NCBI GenBank assembly: GCA_037893245.1
Contig: JBAIAA010000117.1
Coordinates: forward strand, 1,364,001-1,428,000
From: Crossaster papposus
Lineage: Eukaryota; Echinodermata; Asteroidea; Velatida; Solasteridae
Length of the DNA stretch: 64,000 nt
Direction: 5' to 3'
Position 1 is the first letter of the stretch. Each line of letters begins with the position of its first letter. Positions 21,612 through 34,553 of this stretch are shown here, piece after piece. Both the position numbers and the translations under genes were made by a program. The notes under the pieces are model-generated. The model saw nothing but the letters and a program-made list of their open reading frames with translations, made no database searches and was not told where the DNA came from.

Positions 21612-22648
21612 CAGGTTGATGTTGGCTCCAGATGTGGAAATATTCCACCTTATTCTTCTGCTGCTGTTGCTTCAGTACAGGTTGATGTTGACTCAAGATG
21701 TGGCAATATTCCACCTTATTCTTCTCCTGCTGCTTCAGCGCACGTTGATGTTGGCTCCAGATGCGACGACATTCCTCTTCATTCTTCTGCTGCTGCTGCT
21801 TCAGTGCAGGTTGATGTTTGTTCCAGATGTAGTAATATTTCACCTTATTTTTCTCCTGCTGCTTCGAGCAGGTTGATGTTGGCTGCAGATGTGGCAATAT
21901 TCCACCTTATTCTTCTCCTGCTGCTTCAGGGCAGGTTGATGTTCGCTCCAGATGTGGCAATATTCCACCTGATTCTTCTCCTGCTGCTGCTTCAGCGGAG
22001 GCCGATGGTGGTTCCAGATGTGGCAATAATCCACCTTATTCTTCTCCTGCTGCTGCTTCAGCGCAGTTTGGGGTTGGCCCGAGATGTGACAATATTCCAC
22101 CTTGTTCTTCTCCTGCTGCTTCAGCGCAGGTTGATGTTCGCTCCCGATGTGGCAATATTCCACCTTATTCTTCTGCTGCTGCTGCTTCAGCGCAGGTTAA
22201 TGTTGGCTCCAGATGTGGCAATAATCCACCGTATTGTTCTCGTGCTGCTGCTTCAGCGCAGGCTGATGGTGGCTCCAGATGTGGCAATATTCCACCTTAT
22301 TCTTCTGCTGCTGCTACTTCAGCGCAGGTTGATGTTGGCTCCAGATGTGGCAATATTCCACCTTGTTTTTGTGCTGCTGCTGCTTCCGCGCAGGTTGATG
22401 TTGGAGATGTTGCAATATTCCACCTTATTCTTCTGCTTCTGCTGTTTCAGCGCAGGTTGATGTTGGCTCCAGATGTGGCAATCATCCACCTTATTCTTCT
22501 TCTGCTTCTGCTGCTGCTTCAGCGCAGGTCGGTGGTGGCTCCAGATGTGGCAATAATCCACCTTATTATTCTCCTGCTGCTGCTTCAGCGCAGGTTGATG
22601 TTGGAGATGTTGCAATAATCCACAAATTCTTCTTCTGCTGCTTCAGCG
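21612..22648 (+). repeat. HOR unit U19, 16-mer (1,037 bp)
   Basis: 1,038-bp class, but Q is 58 bp because CACTATATTC is replaced by CACAAATTC. J starts CAGGTTAATG. Both markers recur in U25. Confidence 0.93.
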
Positions 22649-23746
22649 CAGGTTGATGTTGGCTCCAGATGTGGCAATATTCCACCTTATTCTTCTGCTG
22701 CTGTTGCTTCAGTACAGGTTGATGTTGACTCAAGATGTGGCAATATTCCACCTTATTCTTCTCCTGCTGCTTCAGCGCAGGTTGATGTTGGCTCCAGATG
22801 CGACGACATTCCTCTTCATTCTTCTGCTGCTGCTGCTTTAGTGCAGGTTGATGTTTGTTCCAGATGTAGTAATATTTCACCTTATTTTTCTCCTGCTGCT
22901 TCGAGCAGGTTGATGTTGGCTGCAGATGTGGCAATATTCCACCTTATTCTTCTCCTGCTGCTTCAGGGCAGGTTGATGTTCGCTCCAGATGTGGCAATAT
23001 TCCACCTGATTCTTCTCCTACTGCTGCTTCAGCGGAGGCCGATGGTGGTTCCAGATGTGTCAATAATCCACCTTATTCTTCTCCTGCTGCTGCTTCAGCG
23101 CAGTTTGGGGTTGGCCCGAGATGTGACAATATTCCACCTTGTTCTTCTCCTGCTGCTTCAGCGCAGGTTGATGTTCGCTCCCGATGTGGCAATATTCCAC
23201 CTTATTCTTCTGCTGCTGCTGCTTCAGCGCAGGTTGATGTTGGCTCCAGATGTGGCAATAATCCACCATATTGTTCTCGTGCTGCTGCTTCAGCGCAGGC
23301 CGATGGTGGCTCCAGATGTGGCAATATTCCACCCTATTCTTCTGCTGCTGCTACTTCAGCGCAGGTTGATGTTAGCTCCAGATGTGGCAATATTCCACCT
23401 TGTTTTTGTGCTGCTGCTGCTTCCGCGCAGGTTGATGTTGGAGATGTTGCAATATTCCACCTTATTCTTCTGCTGCTGCTGTTTCAGCGCAGGTTGATGT
23501 TGGCTCCAGATGTGGCAATCATCCACCTTATTCTTCTTCTGCTGCTGCTTCAGCGCAGGCCGATGGTGGCTCCAGATGTGGCAATAATCCACCTTATTCT
23601 TCTGCTGCTGCTACTTCAGCGCAGGTTGATGTTGGCTCCAGATGTGGCAATATTCCACCTTATTCTTCTCCTGCTGCTGCTTCAGCGCAGGTTGATGTTG
23701 GAGATGTTGCAATAATCCACTATATTCTTCTTCTGCTGCTTCAGCG
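22649..23746 (+). repeat. HOR unit U20, complete 17-mer (1,098 bp), mosaic
   Basis: The left part has the U11/U26 markers CTTTAGTG and CTCCTACTGCTG. The right part has the U13 markers CCACCCTATTC and GATGTTAGCTCC. G has a private GTGTCAATAATCC. Confidence 0.92.
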
Positions 23747-25685
23747 CAGGTTGATGTTGGCTCCAGATGTGGCAATATTCCACCTTATTCTTCTGCTGCT
23801 GTTGCTTCAGTACAGGTTGATGTTGACTCAAGATGTGGCAATATTGCACTTTATTCTTCTCCTGCTGCTTCAGCGCAGGTTGATGTTGGCTCCAGATGCG
23901 ACGACATTCCTCTTCATTCTTCTGCTGCTGCTGCTTCAGTGCAGGTTGATGTTTGTTCCAGATGTAGTAATATTTCACCTTATTTTTCTCCTGCTGCTTC
24001 GAGCAGGTTGATGTTGGCTGCAGATGTGGCAATATTCCACCTTATTCTTCTCCTGCTGCTTCAGCGCAGGTTGATGTTTGCTCCCGATGTGGCAATATTC
24101 CACCTTATTTTTCTGCTGCTGCTGCTTCAGCGCAGGTTGATGTTGGCTCCAGATGTAGTAATATTTCACCTTATTTTTCTCCTGCTGCTTCGAGCAGGTT
24201 GATGTTGGCTGCAGATGTGGCAATATTCCACCTTATTCTTCTCCTGCTGCTTCAGGGCAGGTTGATGTTCGCTCCAGATGTGGCAATATTCCACCTGATT
24301 CTTCTCCTGCTGCTGCTTCAGCGGAGGCCGATGGTGGTTCCAGATGTGGCAATAATCCACCTTATTCTTCTCCTGCTGCTGCTTCAGCGCAGTTTGGGGT
24401 TGGCCCGAGATGTGACAATATTCCACCTTGTTCTTCTCCTGCTGCTTCAGCGCAGGTTGATGTTCGCTCCCGATGTGGCAATATTCCACCTTATTCTTCT
24501 GCTGCTGCTACTTCAGCGCAGGTTGATGTTGGCTCCAGATGTGGCAATATTCCACCTTGTTTTTGTGCTGCTGCTGCTTCAGCGCAGGTTGATGTTGGAG
24601 ATGTTGCAATATTCCACCTTATTCTTCTGCTGCTGCTGTTTCAGCGCAGGTTGATGTTGGCTGCAGATGTGGCAATATTCCACCTTATTCTTCTCCTGCT
24701 GCTTCAGGGCAGGTTGATGTTCGCTCCAGATGTGGCAATATTCCACCTGATTCTTCTCCTGCTGCTGCTTCAGCGGAGGCCGATGGTGGTTCCAGATGTG
24801 GCAATAATCCACCTTATTCTTCTCCTGCTGCTGCTTCAGCGCAGTTTGGGGTTGGCCCGAGATGTGACAATATTCCACCTTGTTCTTCTCCTGCTGCTTC
24901 AGCGCAGGTTGATGTTCGCTCCCGATGTGGCAATATTCCACCTTATTCTTCTGCTGCTGCTGCTTCAGCGCAGGTTGATGTTGGCTCCAGATGTGGCAAT
25001 AATCCACCGTATTGTTCTCGTGCTGCTGCTTCAGCGCAGGCCGATCGTGGCTCGAGATGTGGCAATATTCCACCTTATTCTTCTGCTGCTGCTACTTCAG
25101 CGCAGGTTATTGTTGGCTCCAGATGTGGCAATATTCCACCTTGTTTTTGTGCTGCTGCTGCTTCAGCGCAGGTTGATGTTGGAGATGTTGCAATATTCCA
25201 CCTTATTCTTCTGCTGCTGCTGTTTCAGCGCAGGTTGATGTTGGCTCCAGATGTGGCAATCATCCACCTTATTCTTCTTCTGCTGCTGCTTCAGCGCAGG
25301 CCGATGGTGGCTCCAGATGTGGCAATAATCCACTTTATTCTTCTGCTGCTGCTACTTCAGCGCAGGTTGATGTTGGCTCCAGATGTGGCAATATTCCACC
25401 TTGTTTTTCTGCTGCTGCTGTTTCAGCGGAGGTTGATGTTGGCTCCAGATGTGGCAATCATCCACCTTATTCTTCTGCTGCTGCTGCTTCAGCGCAGGCC
25501 GATGGTGGCTCCAGATGTGGCAATAATCCACCTTATTCTTCTGCTGCTGCTACTTCAGCGCAGGTTGATGTTGGCTCCAGATGTGGCAATATTCCAACTT
25601 ATTCTTCTCTTGCTGCTGCTTCAGCGCAGGTTGATGTTGGAGATGTTGCAATAATCCACTATATTTTTCTTCTGCTGCTTCAACG
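23747..25685 (+). repeat. HOR unit U21, expanded 30-mer (1,939 bp)
   Basis: Same 30-monomer order as U14, 9,130 bp downstream, including the GATCGTGGCTCGAG form of K and ATTGCACTTTATT in B. Confidence 0.92.
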
Positions 25686-27694
25686 CAGGTTGATGTTGGC
25701 TCCAGATGTGGAAATATTCCACCTTATTCTTCTGCTGCTGTTGCTTCAGTACAGGTTGATGTTGACTCAAGATGTGGCAATATTCCACATTATTCTTCTC
25801 CTGCTGCTTCAGCGCACGTTGATGTTGGCTCCAGATGCGACGACATTCCTCTTCATTCTTCTGCTGCTGCTGCTTCAGTGCAGGTTGATGTTTGTTCCAG
25901 ATGTAGTAATATTTCACCTTATTTTTCTCCTGCTGCTTCGAGCAGGTTGATGTTGGCTGCAGATGTGGCAATATTCCACCTTATTCTTCTCCTGCTGCTT
26001 CAGGGCAGGTTGATGTTCGCTCTAGATGTGGCAATATTCCACCTGATTCTTCTCCTGCTGCTGCTTCAGCGGAGGCCGATGGTGGTTCCAGATGTGGCAA
26101 TAATCCACCTTATTCTTCTCCTGCTGCTGCTTCAGCGCAGTTTGGGGTTGGCCCGAGATGTGACAATATTCCACCTTGTTCTTCTCCTGCTGCTTCAGCG
26201 CAGGTTGATGTTCGGTCCCGATGTGGCAATATTCCACCTTATTCTTCTGCTGCTGCTGCTTCAGCGCAGGTTGATGTTGGCTCCAGATGTGGCAATAATC
26301 CACCGTATTGTTCTCGTGCTGCTGCTTCAGCGCAGGCTGATGGTGGCTCCAGATGTGGCAATATTCCACCTTATTCTTCTGCTGCTGCTACTTCAGCGCA
26401 GGTTGATGTTGGCTCCAGATGTGACAATATTCCACCTTGTTCTTCTCCTGCTGCTTCAGCGCAGGTTGATGTTCGCTCCCGATGTGGCAATATTCCACCT
26501 TATTCTTCTGCTGCTGCTACTTCAGCGCAGGTTGATGTTGGCTCCAGATGTGGCAATATTCCACCTTGTTTTTGTGCTGCTGCTGCTTCAGCGCAGGTTG
26601 ATGTTGGAGATGTTGCAATATTCCACCTTATTCTTCTGCTGCTGCTGTTTCAGCGCAGGTTGATGTTGGCTGCAGATGTGGCAATATTCCACCTTATTCT
26701 TCTCCTGCTGCTTCAGGGCAGGTTGATGTTCGCTCCAGATGTGGCAATATTCCACCTGATTCTTCTCCTGCTGCTGCTTCAGCGGAGGCCGATGGTGGTT
26801 CCAGATGTGGCAATAATCCACCTTATTCTTCTCCTGCTGCTGCTTCAGCGCAGTTTGGGGTTGGCCCGAGATGTGACAATATTCCACCTTGTTCTTCTCC
26901 TGCTGCTTCAGCGCAGGTTGATGTTCGCTCCCGATGTGGCAATATTCCACCTTATTCTTCTGCTGCTGCTGCTTCAGCGCAGGTTGATGTTGGCTCCAGA
27001 TGTGGCAATAATCCACCGTATTGTTCTCGTGCTGCTGCTTCAGCGCAGGCCGATCGTGGCTCGAGATGTGGCAATATTCCACCTTATTCTTCTGCTGCTG
27101 CTACTTCAGCGCAGGTTATTGTTGGCTCCAGATGTGGCAATATTCCACCTTGTTTTTGTGCTGCTGCTGCTTCAGCGCAGGTTGATGTTGGAGATGTTGC
27201 AATATTCCACCTTATTCTTCTGCTGCTGCTGTTTCAGCGCAGGTTGATGTTGGCTCCAGATGTGGCAATCATCCACCTTATTCTTCTTCTGCTGCTGCTT
27301 CAGCGCAGGCCGATGGTGGCTCCAGATGTGGCAATAATCCACTTTATTCTTCTGCTGCTGCTACTTCAGCGCAGGTTGATGTTGGCTCCAGATGTGGCAA
27401 TATTCCACCTTGTTTTTCTGCTGCTGCTGTTTCAGCGGAGGTTGATGTTGGCTCCAGATGTGGCAATCATCCACCTTATTCTTCTGCTGCTGCTGCTTCA
27501 GCGCAGGCCGATGGTGGCTCCAGATGTGGCAATAATCCACCTTATTCTTCTGCTGCTGCTACTTCAGCGCAGGTTGATGTTGGCTCCAGATGTGGCAATA
27601 TTCCAACTTATTCTTCTCTTGCTGCTGCTTCAGCGCAGGTTGATGTTGGAGATGTTGCAATAATCCACTATATTTTTCTTCTGCTGCTTCAACG
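25686..27694 (+). repeat. HOR unit U22, 31-mer (2,009 bp), the longest unit
   Basis: A-K with U15 markers, then an L/H hybrid (26399-26461), an I/K hybrid, L, M, E-O, an L/M hybrid, N, O, P, Q as in U14/U21. A recombinant of the two unit classes; the lengths sum exactly. Confidence 0.92.
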
Positions 27695-28732
27695 CAGGTT
27701 GATGTTGGCTCCAGATGTGGAAATATTCCACCTTATTCTTCTGCTGCTGTTGCTTCAGTACAGGTTGATGTTGACTCAAGATGTGGCAATATTCCACATT
27801 ATTCTTCTCCTGCTGCTTCAGCGCACGTTGATGTTGGCTCCAGATGCGACGACATTCCTCTTCATTCTTCTGCTGCTGCTGCTTCAGTGCAGGTTGATGT
27901 TTGTTCCAGATGTAGTAATATTTCACCTTATTTTTCTCCTGCTGCTTCGAGCAGGTTGATGTTGGCTGCAGATGTGGCAATATTCCACCTTATTCTTCTC
28001 CTGCTGCTTCAGGGCAGGTTGATGTTCGCTCTAGATGTGACAATATTCCACCTGATTCTTCTCCTGCTGCTGCTTCAGCGGAGGCCGATGGTGGTTCCAG
28101 ATGTGGCAATAATCCACCTTATTCTTCTCCTGCTGCTGCTTCAGCGCAGTTTGGGGTTGGCCCGAGATGTGACAATATTCCACCTTGTTCTTCTCCTGCT
28201 GCTTCAGCGCAGGTTGATGTTCGGTCCCGATGTGGCAATATTCCACCTTATTCTTCTGCTGCTGCTGCTTCAGCGCAGGTTGATGTTGGCTCCAGATGTG
28301 GCAATAATCCACCGTATTGTTCTCGTGCTGCTGCTTCAGCGCAGGCTGATGGTGGCTCCAGATGTGGCAATATTCCACCTTATTCTTCTGCTGCTGCTAC
28401 TTCAGCGCAGGTTGATGTTGGCTCCAGATGTGGCAATATTCCACCTTGTTTTTGTGCTGCTGCTGCTTCCGCGCAGGTTGATGTTGGAGATGTTGCAATA
28501 TTCCACCTTATTCTTCTGCTGCTGCTGTTTCAGCGCAGGTTGATGTTGGCTCCAGATGTGGCAATCATCCACCTTATTCTTCTTCTGCTTCTGCTGCTGC
28601 TTCAGCGCAGGTCGGTGGTGGCTCCAGATGTGGCAATAATCCACCTTATTATTCTCCTGCTGCTGCTTCAGCGCAGGTTGATGTTGGAGATGTTGCAATA
28701 ATCCACTATATTCTTCTTCTGCTGCTTCAGCG
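27695..28732 (+). repeat. HOR unit U23, 16-mer (1,038 bp)
   Basis: Same class as U15 and U17 with CTCTAGATG in F, plus a private GTGACAATATT in F. Confidence 0.93.
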
Positions 28733-30222
28733 CAGGTTGATGTTGGCTCCAGATGTGGCAATATTCCACCTTATTCTTCTGCTGCTGTTGCTTCAGTACA
28801 GGTTGATGTTGACTCAAGATGTGGCAATATTCCACCTTATTCTTCTCCTGCTGCTTCAGCGCAGGTTGATGTTGGCTCCAGATGCGACGACATTCCTCTT
28901 CATTCTTCTGCTGCTGCTGCTTTAGTGCAGGTTGATGTTTGTTCCAGATGTAGTAATATTTCACCTTATTTTTCTCCTGCTGCTTCGAGCAGGTTGATGT
29001 TGGCTGCAGATGTGGCAATATTCCACCTTATTCTTCTGCTGCTGCTACTTCAGCGCAGGTTGATGTTGGCTCCAGATGTGGCAATATTCCACCTTGTTTT
29101 TGTGCTGCTGCTGCTTCAGCGCAGGTTGATGTTGGAGATGTTGCAATATTCCACCTTATTCTTCTGCTGCTGCTGTTTCAGCGCAGGTTGATGTTGGCTG
29201 CAGATGTGGCAATATTCCACCTTATTCTTCTCCTGCTGCTTCAGGGCAGGTTGATGTTCGCTCCAGATGTGGCAATATTCCACCTGATTCTTCTCCTGCT
29301 GCTGCTTCAGCGGAGGCCGATGGTGGTTCCAGATGTGGCAATAATCCACCTTATTCTTCTCCTGCTGCTGCTTCAGCGCAGTTTGGGGTTAGCCCGAGAT
29401 GTGACAATATTCCACCTTGTTCTTCTCCTGCTGCTTCAGCGCAGGTTGATGTTCGCTCCCGATGTGGCAATATTCCACCTTATTCTTCTGCTGCTGCTGC
29501 TTCAGCGCAGGTTGATGTTGGCTCCAGATGTGGCAATAATCCACCGTATTGTTCTCGTGCTGCTGCTTCAGCGCAGGCCGATGGTGGCTCGAGATGTGGC
29601 AATATTCCACCTTATTCTTCTGCTGCTGCTACTTCAGCGCAGGTTATTTTTGGCTCCAGATGTGGCAATATTCCACCTTGTTTTTGTGCTGCTGCTGCTT
29701 CAGCGCAGGTTGATGTTGGAGATGTTGCAATATTCCACCTTATTCTTCTGCTGCTGCTGTTTCAGCGCAGGTTGATGTTGGCTCCAGATGTGGCAATCAT
29801 CCACCTTATTCTTCTTCTGCTGCTGCTTCAGCGCAGGCCGATGGTGGCTCCAGATGTGGCAATAATCCACTTTATTCTTCTGCTGCTGCTACTTCAGCGC
29901 AGGTTGATGTTGGCTCCAGATGTGGCAATATTCCACCTTGTTTTTCTGCTGCTGCTGTTTCAGCGGAGGTTGATGTTGGCTCCAGATGTGGCAATCATCC
30001 ACCTTATTCTTCTGCTGCTGCTGCTTCAGCGCAGGCCGATGGTGGCTCCAGATGTGGCAATAATCCACCTTATTCTTCTGCTGCTGCTACTTCAGCGCAG
30101 GTTGATGTTGGCTCCAGATGTGGCAATATTCCACCTTATTCTTCTCCTGCTGCTGCTTCAGCGCAGGTTGATGTTGGAGATGTTGCAATAATCCACTATA
30201 TTTTTCTTCTGCTGCTTCAACG
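28733..30222 (+). repeat. HOR unit U24, 23-mer (1,490 bp)
   Basis: Same composition as U18, 8,611 bp downstream. H has a private GGGTTAGCCCGAG. Confidence 0.93.
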
Positions 30223-31259
30223 CAGGTTGATGTTGGCTCCAGATGTGGAAATATTCCACCTTATTCTTCTGCTGCTGTTGCTTCAGTACAGGTTGATGTT
30301 GACTCAAGATGTGGCAATATTCCACCTTATTCTTCTCCTGCTGCTTCAGCGCACGTTGATGTTGGCTCCAGATGCGACGACATTCCTCTTCATTCTTCTG
30401 CTGCTGCTGCTTCAGTGCAGGTTGATGTTTGTTCCAGATGTAGTAATATTTCACCTTATTTTTCTCCTGCTGCTTCGAGCAGGTTGATGTTGGCTGCAGA
30501 TGTGGCAATATTCCACCTTATTCTTCTCCTGCTGCTTCAGGGCAGGTTGATGTTCGCTCCAGATGTGGCAATATTCCACCTGATTCTTCTCCTGCTGCTG
30601 CTTCAGCGGAGGCCGATGGTGGTTCCAGATGTGGCAATAATCCACCTTATTCTTCTCCTGCTGCTGCTTCAGCGCAGTTTGGGGTTGGCCCGAGATGTGA
30701 CAATATTCCACCTTGTTCTTCTCCTGCTGCTTCAGCGCAGGTTGATGTTCGCTCCCGATGTGGCAATATTCCACCTTATTCTTCTGCTGCTGCTGCTTCA
30801 GCGCAGGTTAATGTTGGCTCCAGATGTGGCAATAATCCACCGTATTGTTCTCGTGCTGCTGCTTCAGCGCAGGCTGATGGTGGCTCCAGATGTGGCAATA
30901 TTCCACCTTATTCTTCTGCTGCTGCTACTTCAGCGCAGGTTGATGTTGGCTCCAGATGTGGCAATATTCCACCTTGTTTTTGTGCTGCTGCTGCTTCCGC
31001 GCAGGTTGATGTTGGAGATGTTGCAATATTCCACCTTATTCTTCTGCTTCTGCTGTTTCAGCGCAGGTTGATGTTGGCTCCAGATGTGGCAATCATCCAC
31101 CTTATTCTTCTTCTGCTTCTGCTGCTGCTTCAGCGCAGGTCGGTGGTGGCTCCAGATGTGGCAATAATCCACCTTATTATTCTCCTGCTGCTGCTTCAGC
31201 GCAGGTTGATGTTGGAGATGTTGCAATAATCCACAAATTCTTCTTCTGCTGCTTCAGCG
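30223..31259 (+). repeat. HOR unit U25, 16-mer (1,037 bp)
   Basis: Matches U19 at an offset of 8,611 bp, including the 58-bp Q with CACAAATTC and the CAGGTTAATG start of J. Confidence 0.93.
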
Positions 31260-32357
31260 CAGGTTGATGTTGGCTCCAGATGTGGCAATATTCCACCTTA
31301 TTCTTCTGCTGCTGTTGCTTCAGTACAGGTTGATGTTGACTCAAGATGTGGCAATATTCCACCTTATTCTTCTCCTGCTGCTTCAGCGCAGGTTGATGTT
31401 GGCTCCAGATGCGACGACATTCCTCTTCATTCTTCTGCTGCTGCTGCTTTAGTGCAGGTTGATGTTTGTTCCAGATGTAGTAATATTTCACCTTATTTTT
31501 CTCCTGCTGCTTCGAGCAGGTTGATGTTGGCTGCAGATGTGGCAATATTCCACCTTATTCTTCTCCTGCTGCTTCAGGGCAGGTTGATGTTCGCTCCAGA
31601 TGTGGCAATATTCCACCTGATTCTTCTCCTACTGCTGCTTCAGCGGAGGCCGATGGTGGTTCCAGATGTGGCAATAATCCACCTTATTCTTCTCCTGCTG
31701 CTGCTTCAGCGCAGTCTGGGGTTGGCCCGAGATGTGACAATATTCCACCTTGTTCTTCTCCTGCTGCTTCAGCGCAGGTTGATGTTCGCTCCCGATGTGG
31801 CAATATTCCACCTTATTCTTCTGCTGCTGCTGCTTCAGCGCAGGTTGATGTTGGCTCCAGATGTGGCAATAATACACCGTATTGTTCTCGTGCTGCTGCT
31901 TCAGCGCAGGCCGATGGTGGCTCCAGATGTGGCAATATTCCACCTTATTCTTCTGCTGCTGCTACTTTAGCGCAGGTTGATGTTGGCTCCAGATGTGGCA
32001 ATATTCCACCTTGTTTTTGTGCTGCTGCTGCTTCCGCGCAGGTTGATGTTGGAGATGTTGCAATATTCCACCTTATTCTTCTGCTGCTGCTGTTTCAGCG
32101 CAGGTTGATGTTGGCTCCAGATGTGGCAATCATCCACCTTATTCTTCTTCTGCTGCTGCTTCAGCGCAGGTCGATGGTGGCTCCAGATGTGGCAATAATC
32201 CACCCTATTCTTCGGCTGCTGCTACTTCAGCGCAGGTTGATGTTGGCTCCAGATGTGGCAATATTCCACCTTATTCTTCTCCTGCTGCTGCTTCAGCGCA
32301 GGTTGATGTTGGAGATGTTGCAATAATCCACTATATTCTTCTTCTGCTGCTTCAGCG
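31260..32357 (+). repeat. HOR unit U26, complete 17-mer (1,098 bp), mosaic
   Basis: The first monomers resemble U20 (normal E and F). From H on it carries the U11 markers CAGTCTGGGG, AATAATACACC and CTACTTTAGCG at an offset of 19,937 bp. Confidence 0.92.
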
Positions 32358-33455
32358 CAGGTTGATGTTGGCTCCAGATGTGGCAATATTCCACCTTATT
32401 CTTCTGCTGCTGTTGCTTCAGTACAGGTTGATGTTGACTCAAGATGTGGCAATATTCCACCTTATTCTTCTCCTGCTGCTTCAGCGCAGGTTGATGTTGG
32501 CTCCAGATGCGACGACATTCCTCTTCATTCTTCTGCTGCTGCTGCTTCAGTGCAGGTTGATGTTTGTTCCAGATGTAGTAATATTTCACCTTATTTTTCT
32601 CCTGCTGCTTCGAGCAGGTTGATGTTGGCTGCAGATGTGGCAATATTCCACCTTATTCTTCTCCTGCTGCTTCAGGGCAGGTTGATGTTCGCTCCAGATG
32701 TGGCAATATTCCACCTGATTCTTCTCCTGCTGCTGCTTCAGCGGAGGCCGATGGTGGTTCCAGATGTGGCAATAATCCACCTTATTCTTTTCCTGCTGCT
32801 GCTTCAGCGCAGTTTGGGGTTGGCCCGAGATGTGACAATATTCCACTTTGTTCTTCTCCTGCTGCTTCAGCGCAGGTTGATGTTCGCTCCCGATGTGGCA
32901 ATATTCCACCTTATTCTTCTGCTTCTGCTGCTTCAGCGCAGGTTGATGTTGGCTCCAGATGTGGCAATAATCCACCGTATTGTTCTCGTGCTGCTGCTTC
33001 AGCGCAGGCCGATGGTGGCTCCAGATGTGGCAATATTCCACCTTATTCTTTTGCTGCTGCTACTTCAGCGCAGGTTGATGTTGGCTCCAGATGTGGCAAT
33101 ATTCCACCTTGTTTTTGTGCTGCTGCTGCTTCCGCGCAGGTTGATGTTGGAGATGTTGCAATATTCCACCTTATTCTTCTGCTGCTACTGTTTCAGCGCA
33201 GGTTGATGTTGGCTCCAGATGTGGCAATCATCCACCTTATTCTTCTTCTGCTGCTGCTTCAGCGCAGGTCGATGGTGGCTCCAGATGTGGCAATAATCCA
33301 CCTTATTCTTCTGCTGCTGCTACTTCAGCGCAGGTTGATGTTGGCTCCAGATGTGGCAATATTCCACCTTATTCTTCTCCTGCTGCTGCTTCAGCGCAGG
33401 TTGATGTTGGAGATGTTGCAATAATCCACTATATTCTTCTTCTGCTGCTTTAGCG
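32358..33455 (+). repeat. HOR unit U27, complete 17-mer (1,098 bp)
   Basis: All types in order. CCACTTTGTTC in H and GCTGCTACTGTTTC in M recur only in the right part of U41, 16,354 bp downstream. Confidence 0.93.
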
Positions 33456-34553
33456 CAGGTTGCTGTTGGCTCCAGATGTGGCAATATTCCACCTTATTCT
33501 TCTGCTGCTGTTGCTTCAGTACAGGTTGATGTTGACTCAAGATGTGGCAATATTCCACCTTATTCTTCTCCTGCTGCTTCAGCGCAGGTTGATGTTGGCT
33601 CCAGATGCGACGACATTCCTCTTCATTCTTCTGCTGCTGCTGCTTCAGTGCAGGTTGATGTTTGTTCCAGATGTAGTAATATTTCACCTTATTTTTCTCC
33701 TGCTGCTTCGAGCAGGTTGATGTTGGCTGCAGATGTGGCAATATTCCACCTTATTCTTCTCCTGCTGCTTCAGGGCAGGTTGATGTTCGCTCCAGATGTG
33801 GCAATATTCCACCTGATTCTTCTCCTGCTGCTGCTTCAGCGGAGGCCGATGGTGGTTCCAGATGTGGCAATAATCCACCTTATTCTTCTCCTGCTGCTGC
33901 TTCAGCGCAGTTTGGGGTTGGCCCGAGATGTGACAATATTCCACCTTGTTCTTCTCCTGCTGCTTCAGCGCAGGTTGATGTTCGCTCCCGATGTGGCAAT
34001 ATTCCACCTTATTCTTCTGCTGCTGCTGCTTCAGCGCAGGTTGATGTTGGCTCCAGATGTGGCAATAATCCACCATATTGTTCTCGTGCTGCTGCTTCAG
34101 CGCAGGCCGATGGTGGCTCCAGATGTGGCAATATTCCACCTTATTCTTCTGCTGCTGCTACTTCAGCGCAGGTTGATGTTGGCTCCAGATGTGGCAATAT
34201 TCCACCTTGTTTTTGTGCTGCTGCTGCTTCCGCGCAGGTTGATGTTGGAGATGTTGCAATATTCCACCTTATTCTTCTGCTGCTGCTGTTTCAGCGCAGG
34301 TTGATGTTGGCTCCAGATGTGGCAATCATCCACCTTATTCTTCTTCTGCTGCTGCTTCAGCGCAGGCCGATGGTGGCTCCAGATGTGGCAATAATCCACC
34401 TTATTCTTCTGCTGCTGCTACTTCAGCGCAGGTTGATGTTGGCTCCAGATGTGGCAATATTCCACCTTATTCTTCTCCTGCTGCTGCTTCAGCGCAGGTT
34501 GATGTTGGAGATGTTGCAATAATCCACTATATTCTTCTTCTGCTGCTTCAGCG
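33456..34553 (+). repeat. HOR unit U28, complete 17-mer (1,098 bp)
   Basis: All types in order. It starts CAGGTTGCTGTTGG as in U13, and L has the normal GATGTTGGCTCC. Confidence 0.93.

Larger units (their letters stand above)
20122..22648 (+). repeat. Segment recurring at 28733-31259 (offset 8,611 bp)
   Basis: U18-U19 and U24-U25 have identical unit lengths (1,490 + 1,037) and share rare markers: the 58-bp Q with CACAAATTC, CAGGTTAATG in J, and CTGCTTCTGCTGTTTC in M. The match appears to continue into the left part of U20 and U26. Confidence 0.88.
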
